NCBI GenBank assembly: GCA_018897155.1
Contig: JAHILE010000040.1
Span: forward strand, 1-64,000
Origin: Nanoarchaeota archaeon
Lineage (GTDB): Archaea > EX4484-52 > LFW-46
Reading direction: 5' to 3'
Length of the DNA stretch: 64,000 nucleotides
The first letter of the stretch is position 1, and each line of letters begins with the position of its first letter. Of this stretch, positions 45,234-53,312 are shown piece by piece. The notes under the pieces were generated by a model. That model was not told the DNA's origin. It saw nothing but the letters and a program-made list of their open reading frames with translations, and searched no databases. The translations under genes and the position numbers were made by a program.

Positions 45234-45425
45234 ATGGGAAGAATCAAGCAAAAATTCATAAAAAACAGGGCCTTTGAGCTTGTCTGCGAACACGAGAAAT
45301 TCACCACGGATTTCAAAAAGAACAAGGAAATCCTGCCTGAATTCGCGGATGTAAAGAACAAAAAAACAAAGAACAAGCTCGTGGGTTACATAACTAGGCT
45401 TGAAAAACAGAAAAAAAGGTATTGA
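45234..45425 (+). CDS. rps17e: Ribosomal protein eS17
   Basis: A 63-residue basic protein: MGRIKQKFIKNRAFELVCEH, FTTDFKKNKEILPEFADV, NKLVGYITRLEKQKK. This is the archaeal/eukaryotic eS17 pattern and length. It has its own TATA-like sequence (GCTTTAAATAGC, about 45182-45193). Confidence 0.95.
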   Translation: MGRIKQKFIKNRAFELVCEHEKFTTDFKKNKEILPEFADVKNKKTKNKLVGYITRLEKQKKRY

Positions 45426-45503
45426 TTCTTGTCAGTGGCATAAGCGCCATACCGCACAGATTAAAGTATTTAACTTTTGAAGGGTAAAATAATCTGTGAA
45501 TTG

Positions 45504-46142
45504 ATGATACCTGAAGAATCCAAAAATCTGGTTCTTGACGAAAGCGCAAAAACAGTAAAAATCACGCTGAATCCGCGGCTTTATCCGCAGACTGTTGTGA
45601 TGCGCGCAGCCTACCGTTTCACCGATGATTTCGACGTTATTGTTGACGGAGATCCTCTGTCAAGCATATTCGTAACGCTAAAGGTCAAGGCAGAAGATGT
45701 GGAAAGCACAACGCGTAAAGATTTGGAACAGCTTGAAAATGCTTTTTTCTCCGAGCTCATCCATGCAAATGTCGAAGAGACTCAGTCGCGCAGGTATGCT
45801 GATACAAGAAACGCGCTGATAGGGGCTGCGCTGAGGAACTTAATGGTCCAGGCAACACCGGAAAAGATTGAGAATATCGGAAAAAAACAAAAAACAACTG
45901 ACGAAGAAAGTGCTTTTGATAAAATTTACAAATACATGCCAAAACAGAATTGTGGAAAATGCGGCGCAGATTGTGAAAAAACCGCAAAAAAAATACTTAC
46001 AGGTGCTGCGAATCCAAATACATGTTTTCATCTGAAAAGGGCAGAATTTTCTGTGGTGCGAGAAGGGCTTGAAAATGCGCTTATTGCGCTAAAAAACAAT
46101 AATGATTGCTATGAGCTTAATAAGAAAGACGAAAAATGCTGA
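45504..46142 (+). CDS. HxsD-like protein fused to a 4Fe-4S-type cysteine motif
   Basis: First gene of the radical SAM/RiPP cluster. Residues about 10-115 match the HxsD pattern of bacterial His-Xaa-Ser systems: a beta start, YPQTVVMRAAYRFTDDFDV, IFVTLKVK, ENAFFSELIHANVEETQSRR and DTRNALIGAALRNLM. In Hxs loci this small protein is essential but of unknown role. After a linker comes IYKYMPKQNCGKCGADC ... NPNTC (about residues 144-175), which resembles the 4Fe-4S domain of corrinoid Fe-S proteins (C-x2-C-x3-C then a distant C). ATG 45504 is used; TTG 45477 would add 9 residues. A TATA-like TATTTAAC lies at 45467-45474. Overlaps the next gene. Confidence 0.75.
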   Translation: MIPEESKNLVLDESAKTVKITLNPRLYPQTVVMRAAYRFTDDFDVIVDGDPLSSIFVTLKVKAEDVESTTRKDLEQLENAFFSELIHANVEETQSRRYADTRNALIGAALRNLMVQATPEKIENIGKKQKTTDEESAFDKIYKYMPKQNCGKCGADCEKTAKKILTGAANPNTCFHLKRAEFSVVREGLENALIALKNNNDCYELNKKDEKC

Positions 46143-47067
46143 TTCCATTCTGGCAAATGGTGCCTGTCAAACCGCAGAGCATGGCAAAACAGATTATATT
46201 CTTATAGGCATCAACAGAATTTGCGATAATGACTGCCTATTCTGCACAGATAACGAAAGCCATCCGGAATTAAACACAGATGCTAATGGCGTTATCAAAA
46301 GAATCGATTCACTAAATATTAAAAAATACCGCACAATAATACTCTCTGGCGGAGAGCCTGCAGAACAAGAAGGAATATCGGGAATAATATCACACTTAAC
46401 TAGAGAGGGTCATACGGTTCAGATAATCACAAACGCAAGAAAATTTTCAGATAATATATTTTCAAAAAATGTTGCGGATTCTGGCCTGAAAACCGCAATT
46501 ACTGAAATACATTCTTCGATTCCCGAGGTACATGACTACATCACGCAAAGGCCCGGAAGCTTCAACGAAACCGTACTCGGAATAAGAAATCTAATTAATC
46601 TGAATGTAAACGTGCAAATAAAAATCATACTGAACCGCATAAATTACAAGACTTTGCCGCAGATTATAAAATATATTTGCAGGACATTCCCGGAATCAAA
46701 AATCAATATCACAACAACAAACATTAGTGGAAACGCACTAAAAAATAAGGAATTACTCGCGGTCCGATTCTCTGAGGCTGCTGAGTACATAGAAAAAGGA
46801 ATAAATGTTGCAAACCGATTTAATGCGCGAGTTTCTATCTCATGTTTGCCGCTTTGCGTGCTTCGTCCGCAGTATCGCACGTACATATTATCGAATGTAC
46901 AATACCAGTATCTTGATGTTGGAAGCGATAAGATGCACACGCCAAAAAGGCACTTTGCACCATCATGCGAACGCTGTATTGATTCATGCAGATGCATGGG
47001 ATTTTGGCGCAGCTACCTGGACTTATTCGGAGAAAGCGAAATACCCCCCATATTTGCGAAAGATTAG
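46102..47067 (+). CDS. HxsC-like radical SAM enzyme 1
   Basis: A 321-residue radical SAM protein. The Fe-S motif is C-DND-C-LF-C in INRICDNDCLFCTD; SGGEPAEQEG is the SAM-binding GGE motif. The C-terminus has an extra cysteine group CERCIDSCRCMGFW, a short SPASM/Twitch-like site. It is paralogous to the gene at 47508 (shared ALKNKELLAVRFSEA.. / ALKNKDMLGIRISDT.. and a PLC/PPC-IL segment), and both resemble HxsC maturases. ATG 46111 is an alternative start. It overlaps the HxsD-like gene by about 40 bp. Confidence 0.85.
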   Translation: MIAMSLIRKTKNADSILANGACQTAEHGKTDYILIGINRICDNDCLFCTDNESHPELNTDANGVIKRIDSLNIKKYRTIILSGGEPAEQEGISGIISHLTREGHTVQIITNARKFSDNIFSKNVADSGLKTAITEIHSSIPEVHDYITQRPGSFNETVLGIRNLINLNVNVQIKIILNRINYKTLPQIIKYICRTFPESKINITTTNISGNALKNKELLAVRFSEAAEYIEKGINVANRFNARVSISCLPLCVLRPQYRTYILSNVQYQYLDVGSDKMHTPKRHFAPSCERCIDSCRCMGFWRSYLDLFGESEIPPIFAKD

Positions 47068-47077
47068 CAAACGCGTT

Positions 47078-47141
47078 TTTATAATTTGGCTGACAATTTA
47101 GTATATGCCCAGTAGATGCGTTAGCGTATGTAATAAGGTGC
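47078..47141 (+). promoter_or_regulatory. Promoter and ribosome binding site of the RiPP precursor
   Basis: TTTTTATAAT at 47077-47086 is a good TATA box, and GGTG at about 47137-47140 precedes the ATG at 47146. The 78-bp gap is the only sizeable space within the cluster, so the precursor can be made at higher level than the enzymes, as is usual for RiPP precursors. Confidence 0.6.
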
Positions 47142-47145
47142 TTCA

Positions 47146-47496
47146 ATGAGTTTAAAGGAAAAACTGGAAAGAATAAAAAACCAGAACATAAAAAAAGCGT
47201 TTGAACTCCCGGAAAATGAAAAAACCGGAGTTGTAAACGGGCTCCTGATTCTTGGCGCGGCCATCGGAGCGCTAATAAGCCAGCAGCAAACCGCACATAG
47301 CACTCCGACGCCGACAAGCTGCGCAGATACATTAAACGACAAAGTAACGGAAACAGAAATACCTGCAAATAATCTGGATTTGGGTTTTGTTGAAAACTCC
47401 TGGCAGGACCACTGTTGGTGGGATCATTGCTGGTGGGATCATTGGGACCATTGGGATCATTGGGATTTTACATTGTTTGCAAATGGTGGTAATTAG
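47146..47496 (+). CDS. RiPP precursor peptide with DH[CW]W/HWD repeats
   Basis: A 116-residue protein placed between radical SAM genes. Residues 1-28 are a charged leader-like helix, 29-45 a hydrophobic stretch (VVNGLLILGAAIGALIS), 46-85 a Thr/Pro/Asn-rich linker, and residues 86-107 the repeat core: WQDHC, WWDHC, WWDHWDHWDHWDF. The tail is TLFANGGN. HxsA precursors of bacterial Hxs systems also have hydrophobic segments and C-terminal His-rich triplet repeats, but of type His-Xaa-Ser. Here each unit offers His, Trp and Asp, two also Cys. Predicted substrate of the flanking enzymes; the product is unknown (inference). Confidence 0.8.
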   Translation: MSLKEKLERIKNQNIKKAFELPENEKTGVVNGLLILGAAIGALISQQQTAHSTPTPTSCADTLNDKVTETEIPANNLDLGFVENSWQDHCWWDHCWWDHWDHWDHWDFTLFANGGN

Positions 47497-47507
47497 GTGA
47501 CGCACGT

Positions 47508-48404
47508 ATGACGAATAGATTATACTGTGCATTTAGCTACGAGTGCAACAACAATTGCCTGCATTGCGCAGCTGATTCGGAAAAACAAAGAAATCTTTCA
47601 CTGTCTATTGAAGATATTGAACGGCTGCTTAAAAAAATAGACGAAATGAAAGACGTTGAAGTGGAACTTTCCGGAGGCGAGCCGACGCTAAAGCCAGAAT
47701 TATATTATTTCCTTGCGCGCCTGACTGAAAGCCATCCGGAAATAAAGCACGTACTGCTTACAAACGGGCGCACATTTTCAAATCCCAACAACGCCGCAAA
47801 ACTGAGTGAATATAATCCATACAGCATTTTTGTGCCGCTTCATGCTGACACGCGAGAACTTCACGACAAAATTTCCGGCGCAAAAAACAGTTTTGATGAA
47901 ACAATGCTCGGCTTAAAAAATATGTATGAGTATCGCCTTCCGGTAAATATAAAAACAGTTGTCAATAAGCTGAATTATCAGCGCATGCCGAATCTCGTTG
48001 AAATGGTTGCGCAGACACTTCCAGAATGCAAATGGATTACGCTGAATGGCCTAGAACTTTCCGGAAGGGCGCTAAAAAACAAAGATATGCTTGGAATAAG
48101 AATAAGCGACACCAAAACACATATAGAGAAAGCCATAGACATGGCAAATAAATACGGACTTAGAATCGCCACTTACTCCATCCCGCCTTGCATCTTAAGC
48201 AAAGATTATTGGAAATATGTCGGAAGAAAGCGGCGCAACGTCATAATTACAAAAACGCCGACAACAGACATGAAACGCGTTGAATTAACGTACGGAACCG
48301 TGCCTGAGTGCAAAGAATGCCGCTTTTTTAACGGCTGTACGGGTGCGTGGTATAGTTACTTTGAGGTTTATGGAAAAGACGAACTGAAACCGGTGATAAA
48401 ATGA
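47508..48404 (+). CDS. HxsC-like radical SAM enzyme 2
   Basis: A 298-residue radical SAM protein with CNNNCLHC (residues 13-20), GGEPTLKPE, and C-terminal cysteines in CKECRFFNGCTG. Clearly related to the enzyme encoded at 46102, suggesting duplication around the precursor gene. HxsC proteins modify His-Xaa-Ser repeat precursors by an undetermined reaction. It starts 11 bp after the precursor stop and overlaps the HxsB-like gene by four bases (ATGA), so the genes are translationally coupled. Confidence 0.88.
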   Translation: MTNRLYCAFSYECNNNCLHCAADSEKQRNLSLSIEDIERLLKKIDEMKDVEVELSGGEPTLKPELYYFLARLTESHPEIKHVLLTNGRTFSNPNNAAKLSEYNPYSIFVPLHADTRELHDKISGAKNSFDETMLGLKNMYEYRLPVNIKTVVNKLNYQRMPNLVEMVAQTLPECKWITLNGLELSGRALKNKDMLGIRISDTKTHIEKAIDMANKYGLRIATYSIPPCILSKDYWKYVGRKRRNVIITKTPTTDMKRVELTYGTVPECKECRFFNGCTGAWYSYFEVYGKDELKPVIK

Positions 48405-49801
48405 CTGAAAATAAATCCGATGCTATGTGCAGCACGGTTTGTGCGCCAAACGAATATTTTACAAAAAAACTATCAACTGGAAAGTATCTTGTGACTACGC
48501 GGCACAGACAGTATGCATTTCTTGACGCCAAGGAATATGACTTGCTTTATAGAGAACAATTTCAAGAAAATAAAGAGCTTTTTGAAAAACTGGAAAAAAC
48601 AGGCATCATATTCACTGAAAAAAACATTAAAAAAATAGTGGGCTCGTTTGAGAAACAATACATATTTCTTTTCTTTCCAAAATCGTTCCGAATTAATTTG
48701 TCAAATGAGTGCAATCTCATGTGCAGTTACTGCCTGTCAAATGCGACCCCCACCCAGCACGAAACAATGTCAGACGAATTAGTGGATGCAACAATCAAAT
48801 TCATGCTTTCTGCGCCCGGAAAAAAGTTTTATATGGAATTTCAGGGAGGCGAACCGCTTGTAAAATTCAATGAAATAAAAAAATTCGTAGCGAAAATAAA
48901 ACTTGCTGCTGAGGTGGGAAAAAAAGAAATAGAAAAAATAGTTATTGTAACAAATATGACTCTCATGACTGAAGAAATAGCAGAATATCTGCTCGAAAAC
49001 AACATAGGGTTATGCTCTTCCCTTGATGGGCCTGAAGAGCTTCACGATATCCATCGCAAGTTTGGCGGCGGCGGCGGAACTTACAAAACAGTTACAAAAT
49101 GGCTTTCGTACTTTCGGGAGCGAGGTAAGACAATAAATACGCTGCCCACAATAACTGCACACAGCATAAAATTTGGCGCGCGAAAAATAATTGACGAATA
49201 TCTCAAACAGGGATGCATTCGAATCCCCATTAGGGCAGTAATTCCGGTTGGGCGGGCAAAACAAAATGACAACCACACATATTCTGCAGAAGAGTTCATT
49301 GCGTTTTGGAAAGATGCTGTCGAATACCTGGTGGAAATAACGCTGAATGGCAACCCCGTATTTGACCCTAACACGCAAGCAATGCTAAGAAACATAATGG
49401 ATGGCCCGGTATCCTATATGTGCATGCGAAAACCATGCGGAGGTGCAATATCGCACATGTCGATATCCTGTGACGGAACAATCATGCCTTGCGACCTTTC
49501 AAAAACACTGCCTGAAATGGCTATCGGAAACGTGCGCGAAAGCCATATTGATGTTGCTCTAAGGACAATTAACATGAATGCGCGAACTTCTGATTTCCAA
49601 CCGCTCTGCAACACCTGCGCGTTCGGGCCGTACTGCGGAAACTGCTACACCAGAACGCGTGCCGTTTTTTCCGATGAAACCCCGAGAACTCCGCGCGACT
49701 TTGAATGTAAAGTAAACAAGGCAATGTTTACATATCTTTTTGAAAAAATGCAGGACGCAAAATACGTAAAAGTTTTCCGCATTTGGATAAATGGCAGGTG
49801 A
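48401..49801 (+). CDS. HxsB-like SPASM radical SAM enzyme
   Basis: A 466-residue radical SAM/SPASM protein. Residues 15-100 form a leader-recognition-like part (KYLVTTRHRQYAFLDAKEYD and LLEKLEKTGII-type text typical of HxsB), then CNLMCSYC, FYMEFQGGEPLVKF, VTNMTLMT, SSLDGPEELHD. The C-terminal SPASM region has CGGAISHMSISCDGTIMPCD and CNTCAFGPYCGNCY, enough cysteines for two auxiliary Fe-S clusters. This domain order matches the HxsB maturase. It overlaps HxsC-like 2 at ATGA and is followed by a membrane-protein gene with coupled translation. Confidence 0.9.
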   Translation: MTENKSDAMCSTVCAPNEYFTKKLSTGKYLVTTRHRQYAFLDAKEYDLLYREQFQENKELFEKLEKTGIIFTEKNIKKIVGSFEKQYIFLFFPKSFRINLSNECNLMCSYCLSNATPTQHETMSDELVDATIKFMLSAPGKKFYMEFQGGEPLVKFNEIKKFVAKIKLAAEVGKKEIEKIVIVTNMTLMTEEIAEYLLENNIGLCSSLDGPEELHDIHRKFGGGGGTYKTVTKWLSYFRERGKTINTLPTITAHSIKFGARKIIDEYLKQGCIRIPIRAVIPVGRAKQNDNHTYSAEEFIAFWKDAVEYLVEITLNGNPVFDPNTQAMLRNIMDGPVSYMCMRKPCGGAISHMSISCDGTIMPCDLSKTLPEMAIGNVRESHIDVALRTINMNARTSDFQPLCNTCAFGPYCGNCYTRTRAVFSDETPRTPRDFECKVNKAMFTYLFEKMQDAKYVKVFRIWINGR

Positions 49802-49805
49802 TTAA

Positions 49806-50654
49806 TTGTATTCGCTCATATTAAAGGCAGCAATAGTTGCAGCAATCTTGAAAGCGACAAACGCGTTTAAATGGCGCGCAGTTATTGTATATTTCTTGCT
49901 GTCAGTTTTTATGATATACTTCTCCGGCGCACAATATGCTCCGGAAAGAATCCTAGTATACACATTTGAATTTTTTGCAGCATATGTCGCAATCGGCATC
50001 ATTAAGTACCGCATAAATCGCGCAAAAACAAAAACCCCCGTATACGGAGGAGTTACTCTTTCGCTGAATTCGCTTCTGTTAATGTTTTCAATGGGCTACA
50101 TGTTTGCGCTTAGTGAAATAAATAAATATGCTTCGTTTTTTGTTACAATGCTTCTTTTTTTTATTCTCAATAAAAACGCTTACCGAAAAAAAATGATTTT
50201 GTTTTGGAAGGCCGTATTTATGTTGTCAATAATTCATTCGCTAATAATTTCCGGCGGCAGAACGCTAATAACCCCGACGTATTTTGTTGCGACATACGCG
50301 GTAATAACACATCTTTTTTTCGCTGCAAAAGATGCGTTCAGTTATGCACATTCGCCTGAAGAATTAACCGAGGGTATGATGCCGGCAGAAAGTATTGTTC
50401 AAGACAATAAAAAATATATTTTCGGAAGCACGCTGTTCCCGAGTGCGTTTGGGCTTATTAGATATGTCGCAGGCGACATTCTGCTGAAAAGACGTGTTGT
50501 GGCTTCATTTTTTGTTCCGCTAACAAAGAAAAACATTCTTGAGATAAGAAAAATCGCAAAGGAACATAAACGTCCTTTTTTTCTTGTGCAAAAAGAAATA
50601 GACTTTTTGCCATTCATTGTTTTGGGCGCAATTGTTGCACTTTTAACAATGTAG
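49806..50654 (+). CDS. Polytopic membrane protein with prepilin-peptidase-like C-terminus
   Basis: A 282-residue protein with about six membrane helices and a cytoplasmic region. The start is TTG with a perfect GGTGAT ribosome binding site five bases away, directly after the HxsB-like stop, so it belongs to the RiPP operon. The segment SPEELTEGMMPAESIVQDN ... LTKKNILEIRKIAKEHKRPFF ... IDFLPFIVLGAIVALL resembles the C-terminal part of archaeal A24 (FlaK/EppA-type) prepilin peptidases. The two catalytic aspartates (one in a GxGD-type loop) are not seen: SGGRTLITP stands there. It could be an inactive relative, a transporter or a divergent processing protease. Confidence 0.6.
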   Translation: MYSLILKAAIVAAILKATNAFKWRAVIVYFLLSVFMIYFSGAQYAPERILVYTFEFFAAYVAIGIIKYRINRAKTKTPVYGGVTLSLNSLLLMFSMGYMFALSEINKYASFFVTMLLFFILNKNAYRKKMILFWKAVFMLSIIHSLIISGGRTLITPTYFVATYAVITHLFFAAKDAFSYAHSPEELTEGMMPAESIVQDNKKYIFGSTLFPSAFGLIRYVAGDILLKRRVVASFFVPLTKKNILEIRKIAKEHKRPFFLVQKEIDFLPFIVLGAIVALLTM

Positions 50655-50682
50655 CTTTTTATCGCGTTGCCAAAAATCGATT

Positions 50683-52776
50683 CTATGCAGCAATACAACA
50701 CACCTTACTTAAAAGAGGCATATCAACACAGCCATCACTACATGCCTCCATACCCGGTGGACAGCCGCCCATAAACTCAAATACAAGGTCACATGTTGGT
50801 GGTGGTGGCAATCCTACTTTGCAGCAGATTTTAGTTATTTCCTGGCAATCTGAAATAGTTATTTTAGGAACTTCATTTTCTCCTTCCAGACACGCACCCA
50901 AAAAATAGCACGTTCCGCCGTTATCGGCGCACGTTAATCCAGCTGGTGCGTCTTTGCAGCAAAGTTCACCTGCATCACAAGTTCCTGAAGCGACGATCTT
51001 GCCAACAGGACATCCCGCTCCTGCTTCACATGTCTGGCCTGCTGTATTTTCACATGTGTATAATAGCGGCGAGGGCACTTCAATTGGAGGTACTGTTTGA
51101 GGCCCAAAAGCACCGCCGCTTTGCGTAGAACAAACATGGCCGAAATCATCGCATGCATTGTCATCCACTATATCTATTTCGACAAAAAAGGTAAACTGGT
51201 ACGGCACCCATTTCTTTTCAACGCTGTCAAAAACATTATATTTTTCATCGATAATCGTCACATTTATTGGAACGTTTTTTAAAACATATCTACTGTCATA
51301 ATGCATGTAACAAGTATTTGAAGTATCACAACCGCCAGTACAACCAGATGTTGATGAGCATTTGCCCGTATTCACAGCCAATCCGCTTTTGTATCTATAA
51401 TATTCCAAATTTTGGCCGCTGCACCATTCGTTTTCATCGGCGGATGGTTGAGAATTTATGGGGCATATTTGAAAATCTGGTGCAATGCTAAGTTTCAATT
51501 TTATATCCGCCCCCACATTATCAAACTGATTTGATATATCACCGGCGATAATATCCAAGCCGCTGTTAAGGACAATCCGAAAATCAACTGCAGTATATTG
51601 TGGCGTAGGGTCTGAAGGGCATCCGTTCGCATAACTCAATCTTCCAGAATTGCATCCAAGTGTGTTTGATGGTATTTGATGATCTACCAACGTATTAAGT
51701 TGATTATACCATCTCGGCTTCACCCACGCCTCATAATTATCAACAAAAAACTTCGCGACCCCGTACATTCTCCAGTACCTGATTTGAGCGTCTTCTTCTA
51801 CAAGGTTCCAGTTTTTCAGATTGGCGTCTGCGCTCAAGGAGCTTATTTTGTCGGGCCCATAAGCACTTCCTCTCAAAAAGCCTTCGCCGTTATTGAGCGT
51901 CTCGTAAACGCCTTTCCCTGCCGGCACAAAAAAAGCATTTAACGGTTCTATCTCAAAGCGTTGTAATTTGAGTTTTTGTCGGTAGCTTTCTATACTTGCG
52001 TTAAGTGCTGCATTAAGATTATTCACAACATCTTTGTCATATATTGAAACCGCCATAACACGAATATGCGCAACATCAACGGCAGAGCCAGTAAATATGA
52101 GTGTAATATCCTCAACAGAATTTTGCACAATGCTGTTTCCAATTGGAAGGATTGTCGTGCCTGAGGTTGTGATTGTTGTAACACCATTACAATTTGCATT
52201 CTGGCAAATCTGGACATCAACAGATTCTTCTTTCAGCATAATCACATTAAACATTATGTTCAGCTGATAGTCTCCTCGCACAACATCCTTCATAGTCTCG
52301 ACATACTCCGCGGCGGAAACTACTGTGTATGTCTTGGCATCTGTTCCAAGCTTAAAATTGGCATCAATATAAGACAAATACGGCATTCGTTTTCGTATTG
52401 TGCTCTCGGAAGTTCCAACTGTCTTGCATCGGGAAACCGCAAAATTCAGAACGCCGTCGGTAATGTCCATTTTCGGCACAGGATCATTTCCAGGATCTCC
52501 ATCAGTAGCTGCAGTAATTACTGCCGCGCTTACTCCGCCATGCACTCCAAGCTCCTTTGCAGTATTCATGAGCCCAAAAAAAAGCGCGGTTTTTTCAAAC
52601 GACTGCTTTATTCCGTGAAGCGCAAGATTAGCATCAGATATTGCGTCAGCACTTCTTGAAGATGTGCCCTGCGCAGCAGAAAATCTAAAAAGATCATATA
52701 ATAAGGCACTGCCCAAAGCAATAACTAAAAAGAAGACCCCGAACAAAACAAAATGCCTTGACAATGCTTTTTTCAT
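50683..52776 (-). CDS. Large membrane-anchored cysteine-rich pilus-type protein
   Basis: Last gene of the minus-strand pilin-like operon, 697 residues. One N-terminal membrane helix (HFVLFGVFFLVIALGSALLY) is followed by a helical segment and a long external region. The last 250 residues hold many cysteines in pairs (CSSTSGCTGGCD, CDAGELCCKD, ICCKVG, KVCCIAA), likely disulfides. It could be a pilus tip or adhesin, comparable to large minor pilins. Its stop lies 28 bp from the convergent RiPP operon end. Confidence 0.65.
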   Translation of the reverse strand: MKKALSRHFVLFGVFFLVIALGSALLYDLFRFSAAQGTSSRSADAISDANLALHGIKQSFEKTALFFGLMNTAKELGVHGGVSAAVITAATDGDPGNDPVPKMDITDGVLNFAVSRCKTVGTSESTIRKRMPYLSYIDANFKLGTDAKTYTVVSAAEYVETMKDVVRGDYQLNIMFNVIMLKEESVDVQICQNANCNGVTTITTSGTTILPIGNSIVQNSVEDITLIFTGSAVDVAHIRVMAVSIYDKDVVNNLNAALNASIESYRQKLKLQRFEIEPLNAFFVPAGKGVYETLNNGEGFLRGSAYGPDKISSLSADANLKNWNLVEEDAQIRYWRMYGVAKFFVDNYEAWVKPRWYNQLNTLVDHQIPSNTLGCNSGRLSYANGCPSDPTPQYTAVDFRIVLNSGLDIIAGDISNQFDNVGADIKLKLSIAPDFQICPINSQPSADENEWCSGQNLEYYRYKSGLAVNTGKCSSTSGCTGGCDTSNTCYMHYDSRYVLKNVPINVTIIDEKYNVFDSVEKKWVPYQFTFFVEIDIVDDNACDDFGHVCSTQSGGAFGPQTVPPIEVPSPLLYTCENTAGQTCEAGAGCPVGKIVASGTCDAGELCCKDAPAGLTCADNGGTCYFLGACLEGENEVPKITISDCQEITKICCKVGLPPPPTCDLVFEFMGGCPPGMEACSDGCVDMPLLSKVCCIAA

Positions 52777-52780
52777 AAAA

Positions 52781-53299
52781 TCATCCCCTTGTTTTCAATA
52801 CCACTTTGGCAACGTCGCCGTTTGGAAGAGCGATGTACTCAAAGGACAAAACATTGAAACCGGTAGGGCCCATACTGGGCATTCCATAACATCCCGAAAC
52901 CCCGAGAAGTGGTGGGCAGAGTACGGAATGTTCTACATAAAAATCATATGTTGTAATAGATAGTTCCATTAACCACCCAAAACAATCCACAGGTTTCACA
53001 GAGTCTGTTTTCCCTCCGTACTCTATTTGAACCACGTCGCCTAAAAAGCTGTTTGTTTTCCCTTCGCCAATACCTATTGCTAACACATCCCTTAAAGGCA
53101 GTTTTGTATTCGGTGCGCAATCCGTGCTTTCAAGTATGCTGTGAAGCGCATATTGTGTAGTTTTGCTCTTATCATCATATAATAGTGACGTTACTTTCAG
53201 ATAAGCCACAATTGCTATTATCACTATGAATATCAGCATTATAACCAAAAGCCATGGCGCAAGAGGCTCAGTCTGTCCGCACCTTTTTTTGTTATTCAT
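52781..53299 (-). CDS. Single-helix membrane protein of the pilin-like operon
   Basis: 172 residues: a polar N-terminus (MNNKKRCGQTEPLAP), a membrane helix (WLLVIMLIFIVIIAIVAYLK) and an outer beta-rich domain with five cysteines. ATG 53299 follows GATGATT, a good ribosome binding site; ATG 53326, which overlaps the preceding gene, is the alternative. Four bases separate it from the next gene. Specific function unknown. Confidence 0.65.
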   Translation of the reverse strand: MNNKKRCGQTEPLAPWLLVIMLIFIVIIAIVAYLKVTSLLYDDKSKTTQYALHSILESTDCAPNTKLPLRDVLAIGIGEGKTNSFLGDVVQIEYGGKTDSVKPVDCFGWLMELSITTYDFYVEHSVLCPPLLGVSGCYGMPSMGPTGFNVLSFEYIALPNGDVAKVVLKTRG

Positions 53300-53312
53300 A
53301 TAATCATCTAAC

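Noticed and set aside
46102-47067. Radical SAM enzyme considered as NrdG activase for NrdD
   Set aside because: NrdG is about half this length with a different cysteine context; similarity to the paralogue at 47508 and gene position favour RiPP maturation.
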